This document shows positions 12,164 to 25,620 of a DNA stretch of 64,000 bases, piece by piece. The translations under genes and the position numbers were made by a program. Source of the DNA: Populus alba (Eukaryota > Streptophyta > Magnoliopsida > Malpighiales > Salicaceae); NCBI RefSeq assembly GCF_005239225.2, contig NC_133284.1, forward strand, positions 7,469,770-7,533,769, in the 5' to 3' direction. How positions within the stretch are numbered: the first letter of the stretch is position 1; each line of letters starts with the position of its first letter. The notes below the pieces were generated by a model. It made no database searches. It worked only from the letters and a program-made list of their open reading frames with translations, and was not told the DNA's origin.

Positions 12164-13505
12164 ATGTTATGTCATTACAGTGACATTAAAGTTCCTGATG
12201 TGAAGAATATTATCATACATAATGGCAGAAGCAGTTTATTGTTAAATGGTAATTTAGGCATGTTATATACGAAAATGAAAGAAATTATTTGTCATGAAAT
12301 TAGGTGGAATTATAATAATATTGATGTTGAAATAACTTGGAGGTGTCAAATTGGTGAACATCAATATTATCCTATACTAATTGTATACGATAACAGTTTT
12401 AAGACAATGATTAATTTTTTATCCAAAGTGGATTGAACATGATGGTATTGTATATGAGTAGTCGACCAAAATCTTTATGTGTTCCAACTTCTGGTCGAAA
12501 ATGTATAAGTGCCTCACAATCTGTCAGTCTTTTAAAGTTAGTTCGTAAAGGGAAATATAATTTTATTGTCATATGATTTGCTACTAAGGATTAATGATAA
12601 TATGTTTGACAATTCATTCGCTGATCAATATAGGTTTGACTATTTTTTTAAGCCTGGTAAAAAATGAAGATGATGAGATGCTAGGCCTGAATATGAAAAT
12701 AAATGTTGTTGTTGATGATGAAATAATACCTTTTATTCTTGAATTTGAAGATGCTTCCAAGTTTACTTTTCTTGTTTCTCATAATTAGGCAATTAGTCAT
12801 GGATCTTTGCTGAGAGGCTTTGATTTGGAGGTTAGACAAACATTTAACAATAAAAATGAATTGATTAATGTAATTAAATGAAGGTATATTGCACATTCAG
12901 TTGGATATCAAGTCCAATGGTAACTCGATATTTGTTCAATTACAATATATACAAGCATCTAAATGTAAGTGGTATTGACGTGTGGGGATATCATAAAAAT
13001 TCAGATTCATTTGAGATTAAAAAAAAAAAGTTAAAAAAACCACATGCATGTACCTCAACCTTTGTCCAAAAAGACCTCCATTAGCTCAATGCAAAATTTG
13101 TTACTAATGTTATATAAACTCTTGTGATGGATAATATTTTAATGATGATTATAAGCTATAAAATGAGATAACAACAAGTATAAATATCATATGACAAAGC
13201 ATGAGTTGAAAATCAAAAAGTGCTTGAGCATCTATTTGGTTTATATAAGGAGTCTTTTGAGAAATTACCAAAGTTGTTGCTAGCAATAAAAGAACAAATC
13301 ATGAAACAGTTGTTGAATAGACGCACAAAGAAAAATCTTGATGATAATATAATGGTGTTTTAGGGAGAGTTTTTTGGTTATTTGAAACTTGTATTGAAGG
13401 TTTTACGTACTATAGACCATTGATCAATGTTGATGGCACACATTTGTATAGACGATATGATGAGAAGTTATTGATTGTCGTTGTTTTTATGCAAATAATA
13501 GGATA
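12164..13505 (+). mobile_element. Decayed Mutator-like (MULE) transposase, 5' half
   Basis: A run of broken frames reproduces the order of a plant MuDR-type transposase. The N-terminal block near 12300-12435 contains VEITWRCQIGEHQYYPILIV. A piece near 12830-12880 reads EVRQTFNNKNELINVIK. The zinc-knuckle-side block ends in KKPHACTSTFVQKDLH, then a stop. A stretch near 13222-13320 reads LFGLYKESFEKLPKLLLAI. Finally FWLFETCIEGFTYYRPLINV runs into VDGTHL, which carries the first Asp of the DDE catalytic triad, at about 13370-13450. Stops and frame changes separate all blocks, and nothing of the second Asp or Glu region follows. The element is dead. It lies between ERF copies A and B. Confidence 0.7.
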
Positions 13506-13599
13506 TTCTTGTTTTTAAAATTAGTGTGTTTTCTATTTTATTGTTATCATCATATATATATTGAATATTTGACCTAAAGGTCAACAAGTTGCACTAACG

Positions 13600-13905
13600 G
13601 GAAGGACATATGGACATTAGTGGTCCTATTGATTTTTTTTAGATGGTTGAGCCATGTCGCATGTGTACGGCGTCGTGACAATCATTCTCTCCGAGTAGGG
13701 ATTTTTTTTGTGATAGAAAAAGAATAAGAAATTCTTGTCTTTTATCAATAAAAAAAGGAATGAGTCATCACCTAGTATTCTAGTTACTAGAAACCCTAAC
13801 TGATCTCAAAGTCATGATAAGGGGACCAATTGTGTATAAGGAGGACATATCATTCATGTTACACATTACCTAAGGTAAATTATATTTTTTGTTTGTTTGA
13901 TATAA
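13600..13905 (+). repeat. Relic of a retrotransposon-like family, copy 1
   Basis: A non-coding block with the phrases TTCTTGTCTTTTATCAATAA, GAGTCATCACCTAGTATTCT, AGTTACTAGAAACCCTAACT and ACCTAAGGTAAATT. The same phrases recur inverted at about 30530-30640 and forward at about 31290-31440. The style resembles non-coding regions of plant Gypsy or LARD elements; class is an inference. Confidence 0.5.
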
Positions 13906-16774
13906 ACTAAGATATTATTGTGTTTTCTAGTTGTTTGTCTGTCTAAGGTTTAACAAAAGTCCTCATCGGTAAGAAGTAATATTATCAGGTTAAAGTCCTA
14001 GCCATTTCAGAGTCAAAATATATATTTTCTTTTTTTTTTCTTTTTTAATATTAGGAAATACATTTATGTATAAATTTCTTAATCCTTGATATTGAGACAA
14101 ACAAAATAAAATTTTTGGTAGTTTTAAAATATAAACCAAGTTTTCATGATTTTAATAAACTGGTTATTAAATCTAAAAATATATGTAAAAATAAAAAAAA
14201 TATTATTTTAAGATTTTTTTAATATGCTAAAATATGCAAATATAATCTATTTTTTAGAGACTTATCATATACAATTTAAATTAAATTGTATTTTTGAAAA
14301 GAAATATGTTTGTTATTTTTCATTGGAAGAAATAAGATTTATTTAATACTGGAAAATGTGTTTTTATATGTAGGTTAATAATTTTAAATATTAAATATTA
14401 AAAATATAAAAAAATGAGGAGTTCAAAATTAATGACAAGATGACAGAAATTTAAAAATTCAACCAAGGCCTAGTTTGGCAAAACATTTCCGTCTCATATT
14501 TTCACAACTAAATTCAACAAACACCCTCTTGTAACTAACAAGTTAAAAATACCCTTTTTAGACAAACAAATTCAAAACCAAATCGTATTAAACTTCACAC
14601 AAATCAAACCAAGTAAATTTCAGCAAAAACTCATGGTTCCAAAATCTAACCCAACCATTCAACAACCATACCTTCAACTCAAACTTCTCATGATCACAAA
14701 CCAAGTTCAATATCCACACCAATCTTCTCCTTCAATGAAGACCAAGGAGAGCCAAGGATGTTGGAATTTAATATCTCTGATACTGTTCACGGTTGGGTCA
14801 AAGTGTTGCTTCTCATGGTTTGAACTAAACGACCACCCATGGTTGAAGATAAAACTGTTTTTCTTGGATGAAAACTTTAGTTGCTGCTCACAACCGACAT
14901 TGGTGCTGTGGCTGTTCTTCAATGGAGAAAACTAGAGAAATGAGGCTGTTGAATCTTGGACTGTTACTGCACAGATTTGTTGTGCGAAGAGATTGTCTGC
15001 TACTACTTCTAGCTGAAACAAGAGAGGTAGTTCACGACAAAGATAAAGCTATCGTTCATAGCTGAAAATTTCAGCTGCTGTTCCTAACCAATGCTGGCGT
15101 TGTGCTCTTTTACTAGAATAAAGAAGGTGAGGTTGATGCTGTGAACAGGTACTGGACTGTCATGGATGGAGAAAAAGATATGAATGTTTCTTGATTGATG
15201 TAAGGTTGTCAGCGTGGAGAAGAAGAAATGGACGATGCTTGGGGGTGAAGTCGTCGGTGAGGGTGAGTTTGAAAGTGGTGGCCGATTGCTGCTTATTGTG
15301 GTGGTAGAGAGACGGAGGCTAATTCTTTTAGTAAGGGTTAATTAATTTGGTGCTTCTTGTTGCTTCTGGATGGAAGGAGCTTAGGGTACTGCTGCTGGAA
15401 GGGTGGCTGGCCTTGAGTGCTGGATCAGGAAGGAGATGTTGCTAGTGCAGGAGGCTCACTACAGCTGCTTTAATGGAGGAATGAGAGTTAGGAGAGAGTT
15501 GCTGCTCCTGCTGTTGCTTGCCCAAGGTGCGGAGAAGATGACATTAGATACTGCTAAGGAAGATTTTTCACTGTTGCTCAAAGTGCAGAGGAGATGAAGG
15601 ATGGAGGTTGGTTATGAACTGTTGTAATGAGGACTCTACGCACGTTGGAAGCTTCTAAAGTGGCTGAGGAGGTCATGGTGGTGCCGTAGGGGGGTTGTGA
15701 TGATTTGAAGGCTGTTACTGTTGCAATTTTGGTCGGGATACAGTATTCATGACAATGTCCATCCTTTCTCTCTCAGGGTGAAAATGATGATTATGACGAA
15801 TTAAGTTGTGTTACAAAGCTTATGTATTATAATGAAAAGCAGAAAAATGAGATGTTTATAATTATAAAAAAGGAATATATGATATGGTATATGATATTAC
15901 AAATTAATTCATTACATTTGATTCCTGAGTAAGTTTCTCCATCTAATTGCATGCAGTATGTCTAAAATATTCAAAATATTATAGGTAATTAAATTTTCTT
16001 AGAATTATTATGTGTTAAAGAATGTGTTTTATTTATTGATCTTATAATTTAATATTAATATTTTATTAATATTAAGTTGGCTTGTTTCTACAGGAAGATA
16101 GAGATGCTACAACTATGCTTTATAATATTGATGAAGAACATGAAAGATACAACTGTGCATCTTGATGGTTCAATATTTATTGCAATAAACTTGATAACCT
16201 TAGAAAAAAGTTAACTTTTGAGGATGCGCGCGTGGCAGAAAATGAGGCTACTCAGGTAGAAACAATATGCAGTCGTGCTATTGAATGAGTCCGGAATTTA
16301 TCTAATAGACAACATAAACATAGTTAAATAGATGTGTTATGTTGACATATTTTGATATTTCAATTATTAAAATATTATATTATATAAATATTTCATAATT
16401 GTCTTGCATTTATATATGTTTATTTATTTGCATTCTTGAGGTCACTTATGATTATAAAATGTGAAAATTTATTGTATTTGGTCATTATGGTTCTTTTTAG
16501 GTATTTTTTAAACGAGATAAAATTTTGGGTCATAGTTTCTAAATAGAAAAACTTTGCACCAAAATTTTTGTTAAAATTGAAAATTTTTTTACTCTCTAAA
16601 ATCATTAACTAAGTTAAATATAAGATTAACAAAATAAATAATAAATCTCATAAGAACCATTTTTTGTTAGATTTAGATGTAGGAGGATTTTGTTGTTGGA
16701 TTTTTATGGAATGGCTAGGAAGCTACTAAAATTTAATTGATATTAAGATTATGAAATGCCACATCAATTAATAA

Positions 16775-16825
16775 TCACGGTTTAGAAACGTGACATAAAT
16801 TACATGTCACATTTCTGAACCGTGA
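16775..16825. repeat. Strong 22-bp inverted repeat (hairpin)
   Basis: The left arm 16775-16796 starts TCACGGTTTAGAAACGTGAC. The right arm 16804-16825 is its reverse complement with two mismatches, separated by a 7-nt spacer. A further partial copy, ATGTCACGGTTAT, follows at about 16838. Clustered short motifs of this TCACGGTTT-type are seen in subterminal regions of plant CACTA transposons, but no CACTA terminus was found nearby. Confidence 0.65.
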
Positions 16826-18262
16826 ACATGAATTAAATGTCACGGTTATAAATTACAACATTTCAAAGTGTCATTTCGCTAAATCTTTTTTGTTGTTGTG
16901 TTAATTAGCCTATTCCTTTTTTACTTTCTATGGTAATTACTCAATTTAACCAAGTCTTTCAAACAATTATCCATAATAACAATTAAATTAATTTTTCAAA
17001 ATTATCCCTTTTTAAGTTCCAATTAACTCCATTCATCTACTTGTGAAATCCTTACAAAAATAGGTTAAAACAAGGAAAAGAAACTCTACATCTATGGTTA
17101 TTCTAAAGCCTCAAATTAGGAAGGACAAGGAGATGATGTGCATGTAAAAGAAAAAATGCCCTTGAAGTTTGGTGTTCATGAGCTACCAGTTGAGCTATAG
17201 AAGTTGTACTTTAGAAACATATAGAGAAGAAAGTGATCTGCTTTTAGTAACTTCTCAATTCACCTTCTTATCGTGCTTTTCTCTAGTAAGATCTTCAAAA
17301 AGATACTTTTTAATCAACGTTTTATCGGAGCTTAGTTGTGTTTTGATATTTCAAAAAAAGGAGGAAGAAGAGGTTGTAAAGAAGCACATGAAAGACACAC
17401 ATTAATAGAAACACTAGTCATTTATATGGTAGATAAAAATTCTCTCTTAGCTAATACTTACTTTTGCCATGTATAACAACTTCTTAAGGAACATGGGTTG
17501 AATGATGATGAATGAAGAAGAATTAAATTGACCTTCCTATAATTTAATCACAATTACACTTTGCTTTATAATTTTATAAATTACAGTTTATTATGAGTAA
17601 ATTTAAAATTTAAAACAAGATAGAAAAAAAAATTATCCCTATAATAATATAGCATAAACACACGAATGATAAACCAGTCATCCAAAATCGATTGATAATG
17701 AGCACAAAATCTTAAAAATCTAAAATCTCTTGAATCTCATATGAAAATCACCATTAAAATTTAGTAATTTTAAAAATCTCAATGATTACCATCATAAAAT
17801 TCAACCCAACAACCCCAATCAATTTAAATTCAAACTAACAAACTTTGGCTAATTATTTTTCAATCAAACTTCGAAGTGTTAAAGGTTTTTTATTTTGAAC
17901 TTTGTAGTAATGTTTTAATTTTGTAATTTCAACATTAGAAAGATTTTTAATCTGTACTTTCTAAAAGAATAAAGGAAAACTATAAAAACAACTAAACTAT
18001 AAAAAGGGGAGAGTAATTTTCCATAATAATACCCAATTAGCCCATCAGCAGGATGGTTAGGCAACATTCACCTAAGCTTCCAAGTCTGCTTCAAGAAATT
18101 TCTTCCAACAATTGAAATATATCCCCAGCATAAAAGTGGTGCAGAAAATTGCTAATTAAGGTCCATGAATCCATGGAGAGTTGGTGGTGAAGGAGGCTCT
18201 TGTGTATGTAATTTTTTAGTGTGATTGACTTTCTTAAAACTTGATTAATATGGATTAGTTTT

Positions 18263-18266
<4 letters not shown>

Positions 18267-18298
<32 letters not shown>
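18267..18298. repeat. AT dinucleotide microsatellite
   Basis: About sixteen TA units downstream of ERF copy B. It is likely length-variable between individuals. Confidence 0.85.
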
Positions 18299-18300
<2 letters not shown>

Positions 18301-18521
18301 TTAAGTAAAAAAAAATTACCAATAAAAGTCCATTTCATTGAATAAATGCAATCAAAGAACAAATACAATCTTGCAAAACTTATCTTCAACAAACGCAATC
18401 TATAGTTGCGTTTATGACTCCAGAACCCTACGTGATCTGTGACACTTTTTGGCCAACGGATGTTTCCTAAGTTAGCGAACAACAAACCAACCACCTAACC
18501 GCCATGTCGACCCTCTCTCCT

Positions 18522-19382
18522 TCAAACAACCATGAGCCTTGAATATCCAAATGAAGGATGTGGAGATAACGGCGATAATGGTGGCACGCTAAATATCCCC
18601 ATGGTTTCACCATCCCAAAACCCCTTCCAACTTGACGGCGTTAATGGTTCCGAAGCAACCGCTTTGACCTCACTTTCCGGTGAAGAAATCTCCCTCTTCA
18701 CCACCTTATTAGTGATAGAATTAGTACCTTCCACGCTACTCCTTATTCCTTCAAACTTTCTTTTCTTGCAAGAAGTTTCCAAGAATTGTTCAGGTTGTTG
18801 AGAATTCGACTTGCCAGCTTCAAGAGGGAAATTCAAGATCGCTTTGCTTCCTCGTAACCTGAAAGCAGCGCTATCATAAGCTTTTGCAGCTTCAATGGCA
18901 GTATCAAATGTTCCGAGCCATAAACGAGCTCCTTTTTTGTTAGGGTCACGGATCTCCGCTGCATATTTTCCCCAAGGCCTACGCCTAACACCCCTGTAAT
19001 GCCTATCTTGTTCACTAGACAAGTCTGTCTTGTTCACCACTGGCTGTGCTACTTGTGGGTTCATGTTCAAGGTTGCTGGTGGGGGTATGGCTATGTCCTT
19101 GATCATGGATGGTTTTCTCTGGCTTAGAGAAGTTGAAGACTTTGGTGAGGAATATTGAGGCTTGGATTCAATGCTAGATTGAGTTTGCAGCCTGAATTGT
19201 GGTTGATCAAAGGGATCAAACTCTGCTGATTCAGTCTTGATGTAGTGGTCATCAGTAGTACTGGTGGTGGAAGTGCTGCAAAGATCATCAAGATTGGAGA
19301 TGAAGCTGTCCATGGAAGCAAAGTCAGTCAAGAGGTGTTGCCTAATGAGTTCCAATGTTGAAGCTTCATCAAAAGATGCCAT
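18522..19382 (-). CDS. ERF group IXb transcription factor, ERF5/ERF6-like (copy B)
   Basis: An intronless gene for a 286-residue ERF. The AP2/ERF domain covers residues 128-186 ([20 protein letters not shown] to SKAILNFP), with the DNA-contacting Arg, Trp and Glu residues intact. The N-terminus [20 protein letters not shown] matches copy A closely, so the two are paralogues about 8 kb apart in the same orientation. Basic stretches KKRK (206-209) and KVVKRE (226-231) can serve nuclear import. The C-terminus has [12 protein letters not shown] (245-256) and a full PPLSPLSP (267-274), the MAP-kinase target motif known from ERF5/ERF6 relatives. Copy A retains only a degenerate form of that motif, so copy B is the better candidate for MAP-kinase control (inference). 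The role by family is activation of GCC-box defence and stress genes. Confidence 0.95.
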   Translation of the reverse strand: MASFDEASTLELIRQHLLTDFASMDSFISNLDDLCSTSTTSTTDDHYIKTESAEFDPFDQPQFRLQTQSSIESKPQYSSPKSSTSLSQRKPSMIKDIAIPPPATLNMNPQVAQPVVNKTDLSSEQDRHYRGVRRRPWGKYAAEIRDPNKKGARLWLGTFDTAIEAAKAYDSAAFRLRGSKAILNFPLEAGKSNSQQPEQFLETSCKKRKFEGIRSSVEGTNSITNKVVKREISSPESEVKAVASEPLTPSSWKGFWDGETMGIFSVPPLSPLSPHPSFGYSRLMVV

Positions 19383-19546
19383 TACGATTGAGAGAAGGGT
19401 AGCTTCTCCTCTTTTCTTTTCTAAGCGGCTACTTCTTAAAGGAGAAATAAAAGATGAGAGTGAAGTTGTAAGACCAAGATTGGAATTTAAAGAAGAGGAG
19501 AGAAGGGAAGGTTTGAATATTTTGAGTAGAAATGAGGGAGTGACGA

Positions 19547-19548
<2 letters not shown>

Positions 19549-19586
<38 letters not shown>
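19549..19586. repeat. GT/CA microsatellite in ERF B leader region
   Basis: An almost pure GT run on the plus strand, hence CA on the ERF B sense strand, 167-204 bp before its ATG. It probably lies in the 5' UTR or core promoter. The nearest AT-rich TATA-like stretch on the minus strand is near 19676-19692. Confidence 0.85.
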
Positions 19587-19589
<3 letters not shown>

Positions 19590-21767
19590 AAGGGAAGAAA
19601 TTTGAGAAGCAAGAAAGATAGAGAGAGGGGGGCTTCATAGGAGGTTCCTGGGAAGTAAGAGGAAGCATCATAATTCATATAAATTATAATCCAAAGTGGA
19701 ATTTGGAGTAGTGGGTCTAGGCTGCCCCTCTTGTCTTGTAGTGGACATTATTCTCTCTAATTGGGATTTTGTTTTGAAAAATAATTTGCTGAAAGTTCCA
19801 GGACACCATCACAGGTTTAAATAATATATTTGAATCTGTTATTTAGAATAGGGGTTGTATTTTATAACATGTTTTTGTATATAACTATTATTTTAAATAA
19901 TAGATATTGTTTGAGAATATTGTTTTTATATATAACTTTTATTTGAAATAGTGATTATATTTCAGAATATATATTTTTATATATATAATTGTTATTTAAA
20001 TAGCGGTTGTTTAACATGTTTCAAAGACATTTTTATTTTGTAAATTAATTAACTTAAATAAAAATCAATCCAAAATATTATAAAGATCTATTGGCTAAAA
20101 GATGAAATTCCAAATCTAACAGCTAAGAAAAAAAAAATGTAATGTGGCACGAGAAAGAAATATAAAAAGAAAAAAGAAGAAAAGAAAGAATGGGTCAATA
20201 TTAAAAACACACTAGGATTTCGCTTTTGACACCTTTATATTTTTAGAAAGATATTGATGGGATAATTCTAGTTACACCTTGAAAAAACACCAAATGAGAT
20301 CTTAATTAACCCTAAATTAACTCGGAATAAAATCCATAACAAATTATGACTATGTTTTATGGTTTTTCAAGTGATGATTAGAATTGTCTTGTATCTAAAA
20401 CAAAGCTCTAGTATATTCTTGATAGCACATTCTTTCCTAACCATTGAAATTTGAATCTCATTTCTTAATTATTAGATTTTTTTTAAAATTTTACATTAAT
20501 TTTTAATACATATTAATTAAATAAATAGAAATAAGAGTTTTGAAACAATAGTTATTTTCAATACGGTTCTGTTCAGCTGCTATTTTCAACCATAATTATA
20601 TTCAAACTTTATTATTTTTTTTAACATGTGTTGTTTTCTAAAACCTTCTACCAATCTTATAGTATTTAACGGTGGCGGTGGCGGTCCATGCCTTTTTATG
20701 AACTACTCTGTTTCCTGGATGCTTCGGACCACAACTCATAAAACGATAAGATTGGTTTGGCCTTACCGATGAGGTTCAGTACTGCATTAATTCTGCCTTT
20801 TTTACCCTCACAATGATAGCTTGGATAGGGTAACTTTCCCTTTATGTAATGAAGAGTTAGGAAGAAGCACTAGTCTTCATTATTTATGTAACAATCAAAT
20901 TGTGCCCAATACAATAGAATAACTCCAATATTTAATTTGTTGAAAAGATTTGATCATGTTTTCCCCTTGCAACTCAGCAAATAAATTAAAATCTTACTCG
21001 TGTTTTTTTAAAATTTTTTGCTCTAACAAATAAATTAATGTTCTCCTACAAATAAATAAATTTTATATATCATGTTAAAAATTAAATCTTATTTTGATCA
21101 AATTTTAGAGAATAAAATGTTTCTAAACTATTTTTCAAAAAAAATCTTTTTTGGTACGAGTCATTTATATATAAATTAGAAAAATTTATTCTGATAACAT
21201 CTTTAATACCAAATAATATAACAAATAAACTCATTACATGCCAATATATATATATATATAGGATGATATATATATATGTGCGATTAATGTTCTCCAAGTC
21301 CCATTGACATTTTTGGATCGTTGAACATAATAACATCAGCTAAGATAAAATAAAATAAAAAAGAAAAGTTTATTGTCACGTGAGAGTTGATTATAAGAAT
21401 ATTCTATGGTTTTGAAGACTTGGTGGGTAGGATTGGTTAATTAATTGAATTAATTGAAATCTCAGGATCAGTAGATCATGGATAGACTTGTCGTTCATTG
21501 ATCATGGACGCGTACGTAAGCTGCAAGAATCCCTTTTTCTTTAAAAAAAAATGGAAAAGAAATTTTTTAAAGTTCAACTTATTGACTCTTTGACGACAAT
21601 GTTTCAAAATTGCTTCAATCTTGTATTTGAAGAAAATAAATTAACTTTGACAAGTGCTGTGATCAAATCATTGGAAGAGCACGAAAAGTCTTGTAGCTGA
21701 AAAGGGAGTTTTTTTAATCTTTTAACTTCACGGCCAAGAGAAAAATGTCAAGAATTGATTTTTCCGA

Positions 21768-21990
21768 GTTTTAAAAATATATTTTTAAAAATTAAATATT
21801 TTATTTAATATTTATTTTATTTTTTGGATCATTTTGATATATTAATGTTAAAAAATATTTTTTTAAAAAATTATTTTATTATATTTAAAAATAAAAAATA
21901 CTTTAAAAAATAAATGTTAACATACTTTTTTATAAAAACAATTATTTTTAATATATTTTAAAACAAAAAATATTTTTAAAAAATATTACT
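21768..21990 (-). repeat. AT-rich interspersed repeat, copy 2 (reverse)
   Basis: It carries the diagnostic phrase GGATCATTTTGATATATTAA followed by TGTTAAAAAATATTT, which is the reverse orientation of the copy at 5311-5515. It is strongly diverged, and its ends are uncertain. Confidence 0.45.
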
Positions 21991-23319
21991 ACCATGCTCT
22001 CAAAACTTCGTCTCCAAAAATAGCAGATTTAACGTTTTCTATGTGTCACGGAATACGCCACCAAGTTTCCTCACAAATGGTATAATGTTTTTTGCTATAT
22101 TTCTCTGTGGATTACCTCATTCGACCTTCTTGGATCCTTCCAGTTCGGGCTTGTCTGTTCTTAGAGTACACATGTCAGCAGTTCATTATTCCAGATCGAT
22201 GACCTAATAACCCCTAACCCATATTCCTTCCAGTGCGGCCTCGTCATAAAAAAAAGCTAAAAACCAAAAACCAACCATGGCAAAGAAAAAGAAAAAGAAA
22301 AACAAAAGAATATTGATGCTTTCAAGGCAAAGATTTCGCATATTCACATTGAAAACGGCACCGGAAAATTGAAAACGTACGTTGATCAAAACCGAGACTC
22401 TCAAGACCAGATTCAAAAACCATGTGGTTTGAATGTTGACTTTCCTGCAGAGAGCAGAGCTTTTCAACAATTTCTTCGTTGTTTATTTCATCAACGCCAA
22501 GCAAACGAGCTTGCCTTGGATGAAGCTGCCATCATCCACTTGCCCGTCCCAACCCTACCAACTTGCCGGCAAGCTGGTCTTGAATTGTGGCCATGGCGTG
22601 GACCCTCGTGATTTAGACACTGAACTTGGACACGCGCTCTCACACACACACGCACTCTCTTTTATAGATTAATGATGGTGTTTTTCTCTCAATATATGCT
22701 TTTATTATTTGTCTGGGCTGACACTGGTTCTATTAGCCATTGACAACGGCCCTCCGATCCTTCTATTTAATTATAAAGCCGGTAGGAATACGGTTGCTTA
22801 ACGCAAGAGACGACGTTTGATAGCGACGGGGTTGACATTGTGGAGGCGTGTGGTATGGCGCTCAGCTGTCATTCAAAGGCCCAGTTTGTCTTTTCAGCCC
22901 ACCCAATATTCAACTTTGATGAAGCCCATGGCATGGCCGAAATCTTATAATTAATTAAAATTACAAGTTTTTTTACATATCTGTAAATCACATTAAAAGG
23001 GGGCGTCATTTGTTTTAGAATTATCCCATTAAAAATTAATCTCATCAACATATTCCAAAAGAAATAATTTACATCCAAATTTGCGAATTCAAGATTTTGT
23101 TTTTCATAACCTCCACATAAACTCATATCATGATGGTAATATGAGAAACAAAGTAGCTAACTAATGACTGGAGTCAAAATGACATGATCACATGAACATT
23201 CTGGGAGTTGCCTTCACTTATTGAATTGAATGCAGCAGCTGAGTTTAACTTCAAACTTTGCGGCGCTCAGCAACTCAAGGCACAGTGGTGTTTTGATATT
23301 AGGGTAATTGGTGGTTTTT

Positions 23320-23475
23320 AAAGTATTTTTATTTAGAAATATATTAAATAATATTTTTTTATTTTTTAAAAATTATTTTTGATATTAACGAATCTAAAAA
23401 TCTTTAAAAGATATTAATTTAAAATTAAAATGTTTTAAAAATATTTTTTAAAATATAAAAATACACGGTGCTGTG
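23320..23475 (+). repeat. AT-rich interspersed repeat, copy 3 (forward)
   Basis: The order matches copy 1: TTAAAGTATTTTTATTTAGA, ATATTAAATAATATTTTTTT, a T-run, then TTTTTGATATTAACGAATCT. It is diverged and non-coding. Confidence 0.45.
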
Positions 23476-25439
23476 CACGTATATAGAGACCAAAACAGTG
23501 AGCAGAGAAAAAATAGGAGGCAAACACCATGACCATATTATTGTATCATACTCTTCAACTTCAGCCGTTTGAATAATTGAAGATTAATTGCATCTGGCTC
23601 TATCTATATAGCACGTGTTTGGTCTCACTACTTTTCTTGCTTGACATTTCAACGAGAAGCTTGCAACTTGGAACTAAATATTGTTTTTTTTGTGTTTTTT
23701 CAAATCTGAATTATTATTATATACTGATCCATGCATGGAACCCCCGAGAGTCTCAGTACTTTACAGCTCGAGACCTTTTCTTTTCGATCGGTCTTGAGTC
23801 TTGACGATAAAGATGCATAATATGGGTAAAACTTTTGAACACCAAAACCAACCCTCCCAGCTAGATTTCTTGAGGACGACTAATATTTAAACCTAAGGGA
23901 GTTTTCGGTATTACTGGATTAAGATGGATTGGATAGAACAACAATCAATTTTTATTTTGTGAGAAAAATCAACTACGATAGATTTCTTGAGCGCAAGTAT
24001 TGTTATTTATAGAACGACTATATAATATATATTCTTCGTTTAAATATATTTTTCTAAAAATATATTCAAATCACTGGCCAAAATCTATCAAACTATCCCT
24101 CCCTCGTTGAGTTAAAATCGAAAAAAAAAAAAAAAAAAAAAAAAGAATCCCAAACCTAACACATTCCCAATTCTTCCATTTCATCTCCAGAAACCTGAAC
24201 TTTAAAATCTTTTCCAAATAGTTGCGACAGTTCATTAATTTTCAATCTCTCTCTTACATATATGTAATGCCCTCGTCGTTTTAGAATGGTGGATTAATGA
24301 ATTATGGGTTTGCAATACCTTGCGTTTTGATTAGGTTAATATTATTAGTGGGTCTGTTGAGGAATTGAATCGCGAACCTGAACGTGATTTGAAAGAGGGA
24401 ATTTGTATTTTGTTTGTTTCTCCTAGGTAAGTTTTTTTTTTAATTTCTTGATTTAATTAAACTTTCCTGGAGTTTGAATTGGCGCGGATTAATTATTGGG
24501 TTTTTGAATTTATGTTAACATTTTTTTTAATAGCAATACAAATTAACTCATAAAAAGATAAATATATTGATTAACAAGAAAAAATAACATAAAATAGTGA
24601 GAATTTGATTTCCACAATTTTTAATTATAAATCGTTATTAGCTAGTTAAGTATAAAAATAATGTGTTAATTAACATAAAAAAAATTTATGGATTTTGTTT
24701 AAAATAAAACAATATTTAAATAAATGCTAATAATGATTTTCTAAAAAAAATATTTATTCATTATATTATAAACAAAATCAATTAAATTTTTGGATTCAAA
24801 TATATGTTATAATAGACCCGTCAAACATCAGATTAATATCTACAAGCATAAAATATGATAAATTGTCATGTTTAATCCAGATTAAGACACATCAAACATA
24901 AAATATAATAATTATTTGTCGAATCCAGGTTTTATCTAGTGTAATCAATACCATCCAGCATATCATACAACCAGCCAGAAATATCCATTGCTGAAAATAT
25001 CTATTGCCACTTTAACGACATGACTTAGAATTTCAAGATTTTGGGTGTCCTGTTCTACGATAGGCCCTCTAGAGCCGACAGGGCTTATTCTTTATGGTTT
25101 TTTTTTTGGGTCATGTTATAGATATACATGGAAATAAATCACGCCATTGAATCTACCATACATATATATATTTTAAACAAATTTATTCTCATTTTTCAGT
25201 ATTTAACGACGGTTGAGATTTAAGGTTATTTTGGAATGCACTTATCTGTTATGTTCTATGACCGTGATCTTGACTTTTTTTTCTTTTTCCCTTTTTTCCC
25301 GAATTGATAGGTTTTGAGTTATACAATTAGATAGCCATTTTTATCATAACTTGTTCCATGGAAGAAAACCATATACAATCATCACCAAATTATATTGGCT
25401 TTGATTATAACATTTGAAAACACGGTATAAACCACAATT

Positions 25440-25620
25440 TATAAAAATTTAATTTTTTTTATTTTTACTAAAAATTAATTTATTTTTGTATTTTGAATTG
25501 TTTTAATGCTTTGATTTTAAAAATAATTTTTAAAAAAATAAAAAAAATACTATTTTAATATATTTTAGTATGAAAAACACTTTAAAAAATAACCATAAGT
25601 GTATTTCTAAACAATCTTAA
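25440..25620 (-). repeat. AT-rich interspersed repeat, copy 4 (reverse)
   Basis: It reads TTGTTTTAATGCTTTGATTT, a long A/T stretch, then GTATGAAAAACACTTTAAAA, which is the reverse orientation of the family. Confidence 0.45.

Larger units (their letters stand above)
13906..18521. other. Intergenic stretch between ERF copies A and B
   Basis: The left part is AT-rich. From about 14640 to 15740 the base composition changes to a purine-rich, CTGCTG-containing stretch on the plus strand, with short Leu-rich open frames that look like composition artefacts. Around 15780-16290 there is a broken frame containing ATQVETICSRAIE that I could not assign. The rest is AT-rich with a hairpin at 16775-16825 and an AT microsatellite at 18267-18298. 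No functional gene was recognised. Confidence 0.45.

Noticed and set aside
14868..15597. Short frames with Leu runs near 14.9-15.6 kb
   Set aside because: They derive from CTG/TTG-rich composition, lack any domain and are interrupted every 60-70 codons.
19264..19590. 108-residue plus-strand frame opposite ERF copy B
   Set aside because: It is antisense to the ERF coding region and ends in a Val-Cys run translated from the GT microsatellite.
22322..22672. Overlapping short frames on both strands near 22.3-22.7 kb
   Set aside because: No motif, no splice context and conflicting frames. It is a GC-richer patch without support for a gene.
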